64,000 bases of DNA from assembly GCA_963743275.1 (NCBI GenBank), contig CAVUPB010000008.1, positions 558,001 to 622,000 of the forward strand, in the 5' to 3' direction. The DNA is from JALYLC01 sp963743275 (lineage in GTDB: Bacteria; Actinomycetota; Thermoleophilia; Gaiellales; JALYLC01). Below are positions 50,537-59,709 of this stretch, in pieces. Every line of letters begins with the position of its first letter. Positions within the stretch are counted from its first letter, which is position 1. A model generated the notes under the pieces. That model did no database searches, was not told the DNA's origin, and saw only the letters and a program-made list of their open reading frames with translations. A program made the position numbers and the translations under genes.

Positions 50537-51439
50537 CTAATCGGGCACGAGCTCCTCGCAGACCGGCGACGGCGACGACTCGCTGCGCACGGTCGCGAAG
50601 ACCGCCGCGATCACGAGCGCCGCGCCGATCACCGCCGAGACGCCGAGGCTCTCGTCGAGGACGACCGCGCCCAGCAGCACGGCGACCGCCGGATTGACGT
50701 ACTGGTGGCTGACGACGGTCGAGATCGGCAGGTGCTTGAGCGCCCAGATGTAGGCGGAGAACGCGGCCGCGCCGGCGACCGCGAGGTACGCGAGGGCGAG
50801 CCACGAGCGCGCCGAGGGAACCGTCGGGTCGAGCGCGCCGACGCCGTCGATCGCCACGCCGGCGACGAGCATCAGCGCGCCGGCGACGAGCATCTGGACG
50901 ACGGCGCCGACGAACGGATCGGCGGGCTGCGTGAGCCGGCGGCCGTAGAACGACCCGGTGCTCCAGAACAGCGCGGCGACGATCGCGAGCACGAGCCACG
51001 GGTTGTCCGCGCCGGAGCCGCCCGGCGAGAGCAGCACGACCACGCCGGCGACGCCGATCACGGCTCCCGCGATCGCTCCCCGCCCGATGCGCTCGCCGGC
51101 GAGCGCGCGGTAGCCGACGACCCACAGCGACGTCGTCGAGGCGAGCACGGCGGTGAGGTTGGACGGCGCGTGCGTCTCGGTGATCGTGACGACGCCGACG
51201 CCGCCGCAGATGATCCACGGCCCGGCCAGCGCGGCCCCGCGGATCTGGGTCCAGGACGGCCTCGCGCCGAGGCGCCCGAGCGCAGCGAGCACCGCGAGCA
51301 CGAGCACGCCGGCGACCAGGAAGCGCACCCCGGCCGAGACGAGTGCCGGCATCGTCTCGAGGCTGACGCGGATCGCGAGATAGGTCGACCCCCACACGAA
51401 ATACAGCAGGCCCATCGCCAGCAAGACGCTCGCCCGCAT
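50537..51439 (-). CDS. EamA/DMT-family transporter
   Basis: A 300-residue inner-membrane protein with ten hydrophobic segments in two EamA repeats. The first half opens LLAMGLLYFVWGSTYLAIRV and the second is introduced by WLVLAIVAALFWSTGSFYGR. VVSHQYVNPAVAVLLGAVVL near the end matches the EamA consensus. Family members export amino acids or other metabolites. The gene is divergent from the amidotransferase gene. Substrate not predictable. Confidence 0.86.
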   Translation of the reverse strand: MRASVLLAMGLLYFVWGSTYLAIRVSLETMPALVSAGVRFLVAGVLVLAVLAALGRLGARPSWTQIRGAALAGPWIICGGVGVVTITETHAPSNLTAVLASTTSLWVVGYRALAGERIGRGAIAGAVIGVAGVVVLLSPGGSGADNPWLVLAIVAALFWSTGSFYGRRLTQPADPFVGAVVQMLVAGALMLVAGVAIDGVGALDPTVPSARSWLALAYLAVAGAAAFSAYIWALKHLPISTVVSHQYVNPAVAVLLGAVVLDESLGVSAVIGAALVIAAVFATVRSESSPSPVCEELVPD

Positions 51440-51476
51440 CGCCGCAGGATCGCTACTCGGCGCCGCGCAGGCGCCG

Positions 51477-52211
51477 ATGGGCGAAAATGAGCGCGTGCGC
51501 AGCAATCCGACCGTCCTCGTCGTCCAGCACGATCTCGACACGCCGCTCGCCGCGCTCGAGCCGCCGCTCGCCGCGCTCGGCGTGCGCACGGTCACGTGGT
51601 ACGCGCTCTCGCAGCCCGAGCCGCCGGCCGGGGCGTTCGACGGCCTGATCGTGCTCGGCGGCGTCGTCAACCCCGACGGCACCGACGGCGACGCGCCCCT
51701 CGAGCGCGAGCGCGAGGTCATCGCCGACGCGCACGCACGCGGCCTGCCGGTGCTCGGCACCTGCCTCGGCGCGCAGCTCATCGCGCAGGCGCTCGACGGC
51801 AGCGCCGAGCGCATGCCCGCGGGCGAGGTCGGCTGGGTGCGCAGCGAGTTCGACCCCGCCGCGCAGGACGACGCGCTGCTGGCCGGCACGCCGGCCGCGC
51901 TCGACGTCCTCGAGTGGCACAACTACTCGTGCACGCCGCCGGCCGGCTCCGCGATCCTCGCGCGCAGCGCCGCCTGCGTGCAGGCCTTCCGCGTCGGCAC
52001 GACGACCTGGGGCCTGCAGTTCCACGTCGAGGTGACGCGGCCGGTGCTCGAGGAATGGGCCGAGACCGCGGCGGCCGAGCTCACCGCGCTCGGGCTCGGA
52101 GCCGAGGCGATCCTCGGCTCGGCCGAGCAGCGCACGGAGCAGATCCGCCTGGCGACGCGCATCGCCGACCGTTTCGCGCGTGCGGTGCTCGCGGCCGCGA
52201 TCCCCGCGTAG
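51477..52211 (+). CDS. Class I glutamine amidotransferase-like protein
   Basis: A 244-residue single-domain amidotransferase. The catalytic Cys lies in VLGTCLGAQLIAQAL (about 97-111) and the His/Glu pair in GLQFHVEV (about 183-190). The N-terminus with VQHDLDTPLAALEPPLAALG is typical of stand-alone GATase-1 proteins. It hydrolyses glutamine or gamma-glutamyl compounds. No partner synthase is adjacent; the next gene, a molybdoenzyme, starts eleven bases after its stop and they may be co-transcribed. Confidence 0.83.
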   Translation: MGENERVRSNPTVLVVQHDLDTPLAALEPPLAALGVRTVTWYALSQPEPPAGAFDGLIVLGGVVNPDGTDGDAPLEREREVIADAHARGLPVLGTCLGAQLIAQALDGSAERMPAGEVGWVRSEFDPAAQDDALLAGTPAALDVLEWHNYSCTPPAGSAILARSAACVQAFRVGTTTWGLQFHVEVTRPVLEEWAETAAAELTALGLGAEAILGSAEQRTEQIRLATRIADRFARAVLAAAIPA

Positions 52212-52222
52212 CATCCGGTTCG

Positions 52223-54229
52223 ATGGAGACGGTGCGCACGACGTGCCCGCGCGACTGCTACGACGCCTGCGGCGTGCTCGTCGCGGTCGAGGACGGGCGG
52301 GTCAAGCACGTGCGCGGCGACCCCGGCCACCACGTGGCCCGCGGCAAGCTCTGCCGCAAGTGCTCGATCGGCTACAACGGCGCGTATCTCGACCCGGAGC
52401 TGCGCCTGACGACGCCGCTGCGGCGCGCCGGGCCCAAGGGCGAGCGCCTGTTCGAGCCCGTCGGCTGGCCCGAGGCGATCGCGGCGATCGCCGGCCGCCT
52501 CGGCGCGATCGCCAGCGAGCACGGCGCTGCGAGCATCCTCAACGCGCACTACACCGGCACCTGCGCGCTCATCGACACGGCGTTCCCGCAGCGCTTCTTC
52601 AACCGCCTCGGCGCGACCGAGGTGGAGCCCGACACGGTCTGCAACAACGCGGGCCACGTCGCGCTCACCTACGTCTACGGCTCGAGCGAGGAGGGCTTCG
52701 ATCCCGAGGCGGCAGCGGAGGCCGCCTGCATCGTCGTCTGGGGCGCGAACCCCTCGGCGAGCGCGCCGCACGCCCACGACCACTGGTTGCGCGAGGCGCC
52801 GGGCGAGGTGATCGTGATCGACCCGATTCGCACGCCGACCGCCGACGCGGCCGACACGTACCTGCAGCTGCGTCCCGGCAGCGATGCGGCGCTCGCATTC
52901 GCGCTCGCGCACGTCGTGCGCCGGGAGGGCCTGGTCGACGAGGCCTTCGTGCGCGAGTGCGTGCTCGGCTACGACGAGCTGGAGCCGTTGCTCGAGGCCT
53001 GCACGCCCGCCTGGGCCGAGGAGCGCACGGGCGTTCCGGCACGCCTCATCGAGCACGTCGCGCGGGTCTACGGTCGCGGCCCCTCCCTGCTCTGGATGGG
53101 CCAGGGCCTGCAGCGCCAGCCGCGCGGCGGCAACGTCATGCGCGCCATCGGGATGCTGCCGGCGCTGACCGGGAACGTCCGGCGCCCGGGGTCGGGCTTC
53201 CTCTACCTCAACGGCGGCGGGTCGCGCGGGATCGACTTCGACTGGCTCACGGGCGCCGACCTCGCCGGGCCGGCGGGACGCCCCGCGATCAGCCAGATGG
53301 ATCTCGCCGCCGTCCTGGCAGATCCGGGCCGCAGCCGCGCGCTCGTGTGCTGGAACATCAACCCGGTCGCGTCGAGCCCCGAGCAGTCGGCGCTGCGCGC
53401 AGCGCTCGCCCGCGAGGACCTGCTGACGGTCGTGTGCGACCTCTTCCTGACCGACACCGCGGCGTTCGCCGACTACGTGCTCCCGGCGGCGGGCTTCCTG
53501 GAGTGCGACGACATCCTGCCGTCGTACTTCCACCACACGCTCTCGGCGCAGGTCAAGGCGGTCGACCCGCCCGGCCGGGCGCTGCGCAACTCCGAGATCT
53601 TCCGGCGGCTGGCGGCCGGCATGGGCTTCGACGAGCCCGAGCTGCAGGAGGGCGATGCCGCGCTCGTCGAGCACCTGCTGGCGCGCTCCGGCGTGAGCTG
53701 GGACGAGCTCGCGCGCGCGGGCACGGTGCGCCTCTACCGCGAGCCGCGCGTGCAGTTCCGCGACGGCTTCCCCACGCCGAGCGGCCGCATCGAGATCGCG
53801 TCGGCGGCCGCCGAGGCCGACGGCCACCCGCGCCTGCCCGAGCCGGCGGTCGACGATCCGCCGCCGCCGGGCCGGCTGCGGCTGCTGTCGCCGTCCTCGC
53901 CCTGGCTCATGAACTCGACGTTCGGCAACGACCGCAAGCTGCGCAAGCGGATCGGCCCGGCGAGCGTCGCCCTGCACCCGCGCGAGGCGGCGGGCCGCGG
54001 CCTGCGCAAGGGCGACCCCGTCACGCTGCGCAACGCCACCGGCGCACTGCGGCTCCAGGTCGAGATCAGCGACGCGGTGCCGCCCGGCGTCGCGTACGCG
54101 CCGAAGTGCCGCTGGCCCTCGCACGAGCCGGCGGGCGCGAACGTCAACACGCTCAACCCCGGTGCGAAGACGGACATGGGGGAGAGCTCGGCGGTCCACG
54201 GCGTGCTCGTCGAGCTCGTGCCCGGGTAG
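52223..54229 (+). CDS. Molybdopterin oxidoreductase (DMSO-reductase family)
   Basis: A 668-residue molybdenum/tungsten-bis-MGD enzyme without a twin-arginine signal, so cytoplasmic. The N-terminal cluster TCPRDCYDACGVLVAVEDGR and GKLCRKC supplies four cysteines for a 4Fe-4S. Pterin-binding parts include TVCNNAGHVALTYVYGSSEE, CIVVWGANPSASAPHAHDHW and DPIRTPTADAADTYLQLRPG; the C-terminal domain contains LHPREAAGRGLRKGDPVTLR. It is shorter than typical nitrate reductases and lacks adjacent electron-transfer subunits. Substrate unknown. Overlaps none; neighbours are an amidotransferase and a U32-like gene. Confidence 0.85.
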   Translation: METVRTTCPRDCYDACGVLVAVEDGRVKHVRGDPGHHVARGKLCRKCSIGYNGAYLDPELRLTTPLRRAGPKGERLFEPVGWPEAIAAIAGRLGAIASEHGAASILNAHYTGTCALIDTAFPQRFFNRLGATEVEPDTVCNNAGHVALTYVYGSSEEGFDPEAAAEAACIVVWGANPSASAPHAHDHWLREAPGEVIVIDPIRTPTADAADTYLQLRPGSDAALAFALAHVVRREGLVDEAFVRECVLGYDELEPLLEACTPAWAEERTGVPARLIEHVARVYGRGPSLLWMGQGLQRQPRGGNVMRAIGMLPALTGNVRRPGSGFLYLNGGGSRGIDFDWLTGADLAGPAGRPAISQMDLAAVLADPGRSRALVCWNINPVASSPEQSALRAALAREDLLTVVCDLFLTDTAAFADYVLPAAGFLECDDILPSYFHHTLSAQVKAVDPPGRALRNSEIFRRLAAGMGFDEPELQEGDAALVEHLLARSGVSWDELARAGTVRLYREPRVQFRDGFPTPSGRIEIASAAAEADGHPRLPEPAVDDPPPPGRLRLLSPSSPWLMNSTFGNDRKLRKRIGPASVALHPREAAGRGLRKGDPVTLRNATGALRLQVEISDAVPPGVAYAPKCRWPSHEPAGANVNTLNPGAKTDMGESSAVHGVLVELVPG

Positions 54230-54239
54230 CATCGCCCGG

Positions 54240-55169
54240 ATGCGAGCGTCGCGCAGCTTCCTGCAATCGATCGATCTGCCGCCGGGCGACCTGCACGCCC
54301 TGCCCGAATCGCCGAAGCGCTTCGCCGACGGCGCGCGCTACCGCGTCGAGATCCCGAGCTGCGAGGGGCCGCGCTGCCTCGAGGCGCTGCTCGACGCCGC
54401 GGCGGCGCTCGACGTGCGCGTGCACCGCGCGTCGCAGGGCTCGGGCGTGTTCATGCTGACCGACGCCGAGCTGGCCGAGATGGCGGCGATGGCCCGCGGT
54501 GCAACCGTCGAGATCAGCCTCTTCGCGCGCCCGAACGCCGCCTGGGACACCTCGGGCATGGCGCGCAGCCCGGCGGGCGGAGCCGTCGCCGCGGCCTCGC
54601 GCGGCCAGGAGCAGATCGTGCAGGGACTGGCCGACGCACGCCGCGCGGCCGCCGCCGGCGTGCGCAGCGTCCTGATCGCGGACGTCGGGCTGCTGGACGT
54701 GTTCGCCGAGGCGCGCCGGCGCGATTTCCTGCCCGCCGACATGCAGGCCAAGGTCTCGGTGATGCTCCCGGTCTCCAACCCGGCGACGGCGCGCGCGCTC
54801 GTGGCCCTCGGCGCGGACACGCTCAACCTGACGACCGACCTCTCGCTCGCGCAGATCGCCGCGATCCGCGCCGTCGTCGACGTTCCGCTCGACATCTACG
54901 TCGAGGTGCCGGACAACGTCGGGGGCTTCGTGCGCCTGCACGAGATCCCCGAGATCGTCCGCGTCGCCGCGCCCGTGTACCTCAAGTTCGGCCTGCGCAA
55001 CGCGCCGGACGTGTACCCGGCCGGCACGCACCTCGAGGGCACGACCGTGGCCCTGACGCGTGAGCGCGTGCGCCGCGCGCGGCTCGGCATGGAGCTGCTC
55101 GCGCGCGAGTGGGCGGGCTGCGAGACGTCCGAGCTCGGCGCCCGCGGACTCGCGCTCGTGCACGCGTGA
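54240..55169 (+). CDS. U32 peptidase-like TIM-barrel protein
   Basis: A 309-residue soluble protein (RASRSFLQSIDLPPGDLHAL, then YRVEIPSCEGPRCLEALLDA, VHRASQGSGVFMLTDAELAE). The second half contains LGADTLNLTTDLSLAQIAAI and PLDIYVEVPDNVGGFVRLHE, a barrel-like pattern similar to U32 peptidase-related enzymes. The classical U32 cysteine motif is not visible, so activity is probably not peptidase. It is coupled to a PfkB sugar kinase (GTGA overlap). In other actinobacteria such genes occur with sugar-acid genes (recollection, not verified). Confidence 0.6.
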   Translation: MRASRSFLQSIDLPPGDLHALPESPKRFADGARYRVEIPSCEGPRCLEALLDAAAALDVRVHRASQGSGVFMLTDAELAEMAAMARGATVEISLFARPNAAWDTSGMARSPAGGAVAAASRGQEQIVQGLADARRAAAAGVRSVLIADVGLLDVFAEARRRDFLPADMQAKVSVMLPVSNPATARALVALGADTLNLTTDLSLAQIAAIRAVVDVPLDIYVEVPDNVGGFVRLHEIPEIVRVAAPVYLKFGLRNAPDVYPAGTHLEGTTVALTRERVRRARLGMELLAREWAGCETSELGARGLALVHA

Positions 55170-56110
55170 GCGCCGAGGTCGTCACGCTCGGCGAGGCGCT
55201 CGTCGCGCTCGTCGCCGACGAGGGCCGGCCGCTCGTCTCGCCCGGCTCGTTCACGCCGTTCGTCGCCGGGGCCGAGGCCAACGTCGCGATGGGCCTCGCC
55301 CGCCTCGGCCGCTCGGTGTCGTTCATCGGCCGCGTCGGCGCGGACGGCCTCGGCCAGATGGTCCGCAACGGGCTGCGCGGCGAGGGCGTGGACGTGCGCT
55401 GGCTGAGCGAGGATGCGGAGGCGCCCACGGGCGCGCTGGCGCGCGACCGGCGCTCGCTGCCGCCCTGCGAGGTCGTCTACCTGCGCCGCGGCTCGGCCGC
55501 GTCGCGCCTCGAGCCGGCCGACGTCGAGGCGGCCGGGGAGACGATCGCGGGCGCGCGCTGGCTGCACCTGACCGGCATCACGCCGGCGCTCTCTCCGACC
55601 TGCCGCGCCGCCGTGCGCAGCGCGCTGCAGTTCGCGCGCGCGGGCTCGGTGCGCGTCTCGCTCGACGTCAACCTGCGGCGGCGCCTGTGGAGCGACCGCG
55701 AGGCGGCGCCGGTGCTGGCCGACCTCGCCGAGTTCTGCGATCTCGTGATCGCCGGCGAGGAAGAGGCGTTCCTGCTGTGCGGCTCGACCGATCCGTCCGC
55801 CCTGGCCGAGCGCTTCGGCGTCGAGGCGGTCGTCAAGCGCGGCGCGCACGGAGCCGCGGGCTGGCGCGACGGCGTGGTCGCCGAAGCCGGGGGGATCGCC
55901 GTGGCACCCGTCGACGTGGTCGGCGCCGGCGACGCGTTCACCGCCGGGTACCTCGACGCGGTGCTCGACGGAGCCGGCCTCGCCGAGGCGCTGCGGCGCG
56001 CGAATGCCTGCGGCGCCATCGCCGTCGCCTCGGTCGGCGACGCGACGGGCCTGCCGACGCGCGCCGAGCTGGCGCGCGTGCTGGCGGGCGGCGCGGACGT
56101 CGTCCGCTAG
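55166..56110 (+). CDS. PfkB-family carbohydrate kinase (2-keto-3-deoxygluconate kinase-like)
   Basis: A 314-residue ribokinase-fold kinase: N-terminal VVTLGEALVALVADEGRPLV and VAGAEANVAMGLARLGRSVS, C-terminal APVDVVGAGDAFTAGYLDAV with the GAGD anion hole and catalytic Asp. It phosphorylates a sugar or sugar acid with ATP. The N-terminal motif and neighbours suggest a KDG-type substrate. GTG overlaps the U32-like stop (GTGA). It is followed after eleven bases by a DadA-like oxidoreductase. Confidence 0.85.
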   Translation: MSAEVVTLGEALVALVADEGRPLVSPGSFTPFVAGAEANVAMGLARLGRSVSFIGRVGADGLGQMVRNGLRGEGVDVRWLSEDAEAPTGALARDRRSLPPCEVVYLRRGSAASRLEPADVEAAGETIAGARWLHLTGITPALSPTCRAAVRSALQFARAGSVRVSLDVNLRRRLWSDREAAPVLADLAEFCDLVIAGEEEAFLLCGSTDPSALAERFGVEAVVKRGAHGAAGWRDGVVAEAGGIAVAPVDVVGAGDAFTAGYLDAVLDGAGLAEALRRANACGAIAVASVGDATGLPTRAELARVLAGGADVVR

Positions 56111-56121
56111 CCTCATCCGCC

Positions 56122-57369
56122 GTGAAGGTCGCAATCGTCGGAGGGGGCGTCGTCGGGCTGTGCTCGGCCTACGCGCTCACGCGCGCGGGCGCCGAGGTGG
56201 TGCTGCTCGAGCGCGGCGCGCTCGGACGCGGGGCGTCCGAGGGCAACACCGGCTGGATCTCCCCGACGATCTCGACGCCGCTCGCGGCCCCGGGCGTGCT
56301 GCGCAGCGGGCTGCGCTCGGCGTTCGACCCGCGCGGCGCGCTCGTGATCCGGCCGGGGCTCGACACCGCCTGGCTGCGCTGGCTGTGGGCGTTCCGCGCG
56401 GCCAGCGCGCGGCCGCGCTACCGGCGCGGCGTGAAGGCGCTGCTCGACCTCAACGCGCGCACGTTCAGCGAGCTCGACGCGTACGCGGCAGACGGGGTCG
56501 AGTTCGAGATGCACGGCGGCGGCATCCTCTGCCTGGCGCGCAGCGAGTACGGCATCGCGTGGTTCGCGCCGGTCTTCGAGGATCTCCAGGCGCTCGGCTT
56601 CGAGGGCACGATCGAGAAGCTCACGCTCGAGGCCGCACGCGAGATCGAGCCCTCGCTCGGCGACGACGCGCGCTTCGTCATCCGCACGAGCGTCGACCGC
56701 TACGTGCGCCCCGAGTCGCTCATGGCGGGCCTCGCCGCGAAGCTGCGCGGCGGCGGCGTCGAGTTGCGCGAGCAGGTCGATGTCACCGCCCTGCGCCGCA
56801 GCGGCGCGGGCTGGACGGTTGAGACGAGCGGTGGCGCCGTCGAGGCCGAGGCTGTCGTCGTGACCGCCGGCGCGGCGACCCCGCCGCTGCTGCGGCCGTT
56901 CGGGTTGCGCGTGCCGATCGTGGCCGCGAAGGGCTACTCGCTCACGCTGCAGGGCGAGGGCGTGGCTCCGCGCACCGCGCTCTACCTGTGCGAGCCCAAG
57001 ATCGGCGTCTCCGGCTACGACGGCGGCGTCCGCATCGCCGGCACGTTCGAGCTGCCCGGCCGCAACCTCGACGTCGACCGCAAGCGCGTCGGCTACATCC
57101 TCGACGACACGCTGCCGTTCATCCGCGGCTGGAAGCCCGCGCCGGGCGAGGCCGAGAAGCAGGGCTGGGCCGGCTTCCGGCCGGCGACCCCCGACAGCCT
57201 CCCGCTGCTCGGCCCGATCCCGGGCCAGGACGGCCTCTACGTCGCGGCGGGGCACGGCATGCTCGGCGTCACGCTCGCCCCCGCCACGGGCGTCGCGGTC
57301 GCGGACATGGTGACCTCGCGCAGCGTGCCCGACTGGCTCGCGCCGATGGCGCCGAACCGCAGCTTCTAG
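56122..57369 (+). CDS. DadA-like FAD-dependent D-amino-acid dehydrogenase
   Basis: A 415-residue flavoprotein: VKVAIVGGGVVGLCSAYALT at the N-terminus, NTGWISPTISTPLAAPGVLR (a DadA feature), VRPESLMAGLAAKLRGGGVE near 195 and LYVAAGHGMLGVTLAPATG near 375. It oxidises a D-amino acid or secondary amine to the imino acid with transfer to the respiratory chain. GTG start. It converges on the SDR gene with four shared bases. In a set with a sugar kinase, substrates such as amino-sugar acids are possible (inference). Confidence 0.85.
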   Translation: MKVAIVGGGVVGLCSAYALTRAGAEVVLLERGALGRGASEGNTGWISPTISTPLAAPGVLRSGLRSAFDPRGALVIRPGLDTAWLRWLWAFRAASARPRYRRGVKALLDLNARTFSELDAYAADGVEFEMHGGGILCLARSEYGIAWFAPVFEDLQALGFEGTIEKLTLEAAREIEPSLGDDARFVIRTSVDRYVRPESLMAGLAAKLRGGGVELREQVDVTALRRSGAGWTVETSGGAVEAEAVVVTAGAATPPLLRPFGLRVPIVAAKGYSLTLQGEGVAPRTALYLCEPKIGVSGYDGGVRIAGTFELPGRNLDVDRKRVGYILDDTLPFIRGWKPAPGEAEKQGWAGFRPATPDSLPLLGPIPGQDGLYVAAGHGMLGVTLAPATGVAVADMVTSRSVPDWLAPMAPNRSF

Positions 57370-58139
57370 ATCAGCTGGAGCGTGACGCCGCCGTCGACGA
57401 CGAGCGTCTGTCCGGTCACGTAGCCCGCCTCGTCGCTCGCGAGGAACAGATACGCGGCGGCGATGTCCTCGGGCGCGCCGCTGCGCCCGAGCGGGACGTT
57501 CGCGCCGAACGCGGCGACGCCCTCGGGGCCGAGCGAGTTGACGGGGTCGAGCGCCTGGGGCGTGGCGATCACGCCCGGCGCGACGGCGTTGACGGTGATC
57601 CGGTCGGGCCCGAGCTCGAGCGCGAGGCTCCGGACCATGCCCTTGATGCCTGCCTTGGCGGTCGCGTAGTGCGTGTGCTCGGCCCAGCCGACGGTCGCTC
57701 CCGCGACCGAGCTCGTCGCGAGCAGCCGCCCGCCGCCGCGCGCCCTGAGGTGGGGGATCGCCCCGCGGAAGCAGCGGAACACACCGGCCAGGTCGACGTC
57801 GAGGAGCGCGCTCCAGCGCTCGTCGTCGAGCTCCGCGCTCGGCACGAGCCGCGCGATCGCGGCGTTCGCGAGCACGATGTCGACGCCGCCGAAGCGCTCG
57901 CTCGCCGTGCCGAGGAGGTTCTCGACGTCCGCCGTGCTGCGGACGTCGACGGGCACCGCGAGCGCGTTGCCGCCCGCGGCGGTGATCGCCTGCTCGACGG
58001 GCTCGACATCGTGCGGATCGCCGGGAAACCAGCCGAGCACGACATCGGCGCCGGCGCGGGCGAACAGCGTCGCCGTGGCAGCACCGATCCCGGACGCTGC
58101 CCCGGTGACGACCGCGGTCTTCCCGTCGAGGCGGAACAC
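57366..58139 (-). CDS. Short-chain dehydrogenase/reductase
   Basis: A 257-residue classical SDR. TGAASGIGAATATLFARAG carries the dinucleotide motif TGxxxGIG, ANAAIAR the second motif, and Ser in LLATSSVAG plus YATAK complete the catalytic triad. Its C-terminal GYVTGQTLVVDGGVTLQ is standard. It oxidises a hydroxyl or reduces a ketone with NAD(P). The segment FARAGADVVLGWFPGDPH suggests NAD preference is uncertain. Glucose-1-dehydrogenase-like in length. GTG start at 58139. Confidence 0.87.
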   Translation of the reverse strand: MFRLDGKTAVVTGAASGIGAATATLFARAGADVVLGWFPGDPHDVEPVEQAITAAGGNALAVPVDVRSTADVENLLGTASERFGGVDIVLANAAIARLVPSAELDDERWSALLDVDLAGVFRCFRGAIPHLRARGGGRLLATSSVAGATVGWAEHTHYATAKAGIKGMVRSLALELGPDRITVNAVAPGVIATPQALDPVNSLGPEGVAAFGANVPLGRSGAPEDIAAAYLFLASDEAGYVTGQTLVVDGGVTLQLI

Positions 58140-58293
58140 CGCGCGACTCTACCTCGGCGGCGTGGGGGATGCGGGCTTCCCCGACAGTCTTAGCCCGTTC
58201 TGGGGTCGTCCTTCGAGGGCTCTTACGCTCCGCGTGTGTCCTGTGGTGAGAACGCCGCCGCCATCGCGAACCACCTACGCACCAGGAGCACCC

Positions 58294-58458
58294 ATGTCGG
58301 TCAGCACCGCCATCATCGTCATCGTCGCGCTCGACGCCGTCGCGGCCGCAGCGCTTGCGCTCGTGTGCCGCGTGCCCTTCCGCACCCGCATCGAGCGTGC
58401 CGAGCGAACGACGGCCGCCTGGCGCACCCAGCGCGCGGGCGAGCGCCAGACTGCGTAG
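58294..58458 (+). CDS. 54-residue single-helix membrane microprotein
   Basis: Starts MSVSTAIIVIVALDAVAAAA with one hydrophobic helix (about residues 5-27) followed by a basic, charged tail. The ATG follows CAGGAGCACCC, a good ribosome site. No family recognised. It lies between an SDR gene and the cytochrome oxidase assembly cluster, converging with ctaB by about 21 bases, and could be an unrelated small membrane protein. Confidence 0.6.
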   Translation: MSVSTAIIVIVALDAVAAAALALVCRVPFRTRIERAERTTAAWRTQRAGERQTA

Positions 58459-58479
58459 CCGAGAACCGCGCGCAGGCCT

Positions 58480-59709
58480 TCACACGGGCGGCGCGGCGGC
58501 CGCTGCGACGAACAGGAGCGCGAGGTAGGCGAGCGAGAAGTGGAAGAGCGCTCCGGCGCGTCCCGGGCTCGCGCGCACCCGCAGCCGCACGGCCAGTGCG
58601 AGGAAGACGGCGCCCAGCGCGAGGGCCGCCGCGAGGTAGAGCGCTCCGAAGCCGGCGAGCGCGAACGGGATCACGCTCACGCCCACCAGGAGGCCGGTGT
58701 AGACGACGATCTGGCGCGTCGTCTCGCGCTCGCCGGCGACGACCGGGAGCATGGGGATGCCGGCCTGCTCGTACTGCCGCCGCAGGAGCAGCGCGAGCGC
58801 CCAGAAGTGCGGCGGCGTCCATACGAACACGAGCAGGAAGAGGAGCAGTGCGACGAGGTCGAGACGGCCGGTCGCCGCCGCGTATCCGACGAGTGGAGGC
58901 ATCGCGCCGGCGGCGCCGCCGATCACGATGTTGTGGCGCGTGGAGCGCTTGAGCCAGCATGTGTAGACGAATACGTAGAACAGGTTGCCGGCCAGGGCGA
59001 GGCAGGCGGCGAGCAGGTTGACGGTGCCGGCGAGCAGCGCGAACGACGCGGCGGAGAGCGCCAGGCCGAATTCGAGCGCCTGGGCTGCAGGCACGCGGCC
59101 CGAGGCCACCGGGCGCGAGCTCGTGCGGGAGCCCATGAGACGGTCGATGTCGCGGTCGATCACGTGGTTCAGCGCGCTCGCCCCGCCGCAGGCAAGTCCC
59201 AGGCCGACGATCGTCTCGGCGGCCCGGACCAGCGATGGCAGGCCTGCGGCGCCCACGACCATCGCCGCGCCTCCCGTGAGCAGCAGCAGGCTCATGATGC
59301 GCGGCTTGGTCAGCGTGACGTAGTCGCGCCAGCCCCCGGCCGGCAGGGGCCGGGAGCGCACGCTTGCGGCGGCCGCCCCGAGCGCGGCGCCCGCGGCGAG
59401 CGTGCCGACCACCAGGTGCAGCGGCGAGGCCCATGCGGCACCCGAGCGCACGGCTGCGCCGAGCGCCGCGCCGGCGCACGCAAGTGCGAGCGCGGCGGTT
59501 GCGAGGGGAAGCAGGTTGCGATGGGCGACGAACGCCGCGGCGACGACCGCTGCCAGCAGCGGCAGCGCGACTGCCGCCGCGACCCGATGTGCGAGGCCGG
59601 AGTGGATCTCGCCGGTGGCCACCGCGAGCGCGGTGGCGACGGCACCGGCGAGCGCGGTCGCGCGCAGCCACGGGCCGGGAACGGCGCCGGCGAGCGGCTC
59701 GCCGCTCAT
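58480..59709 (-). CDS. ctaB: Haem o synthase (CtaB) with an N-terminal four-helix extension
   Basis: A 409-residue protein. Residues about 125-409 are protoheme IX farnesyltransferase: YVTLTKPRIMSLLLLTGGAA, NHVIDRDIDRLMGSR (the Asp-rich prenyl-diphosphate motif), YTCWLKRSTRHNIVIGGAAG and WTPPHFWALALLL. Typical CtaB is about 290 residues. The extra first 120 residues contain four hydrophobic helices and resemble half of a CtaA-like or DUF420-like module, so this is a fusion. It converts haem b to haem o for the cytochrome oxidase. Start overlaps sco stop (ATGA). Confidence 0.87.
   Translation of the reverse strand: MSGEPLAGAVPGPWLRATALAGAVATALAVATGEIHSGLAHRVAAAVALPLLAAVVAAAFVAHRNLLPLATAALALACAGAALGAAVRSGAAWASPLHLVVGTLAAGAALGAAAASVRSRPLPAGGWRDYVTLTKPRIMSLLLLTGGAAMVVGAAGLPSLVRAAETIVGLGLACGGASALNHVIDRDIDRLMGSRTSSRPVASGRVPAAQALEFGLALSAASFALLAGTVNLLAACLALAGNLFYVFVYTCWLKRSTRHNIVIGGAAGAMPPLVGYAAATGRLDLVALLLFLLVFVWTPPHFWALALLLRRQYEQAGIPMLPVVAGERETTRQIVVYTGLLVGVSVIPFALAGFGALYLAAALALGAVFLALAVRLRVRASPGRAGALFHFSLAYLALLFVAAAAAPPV

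Noticed and set aside
51923..54232. A 769-residue open frame opposite the molybdoenzyme
   Set aside because: Antisense shadow typical of high-GC DNA; no motif and no ribosome site.
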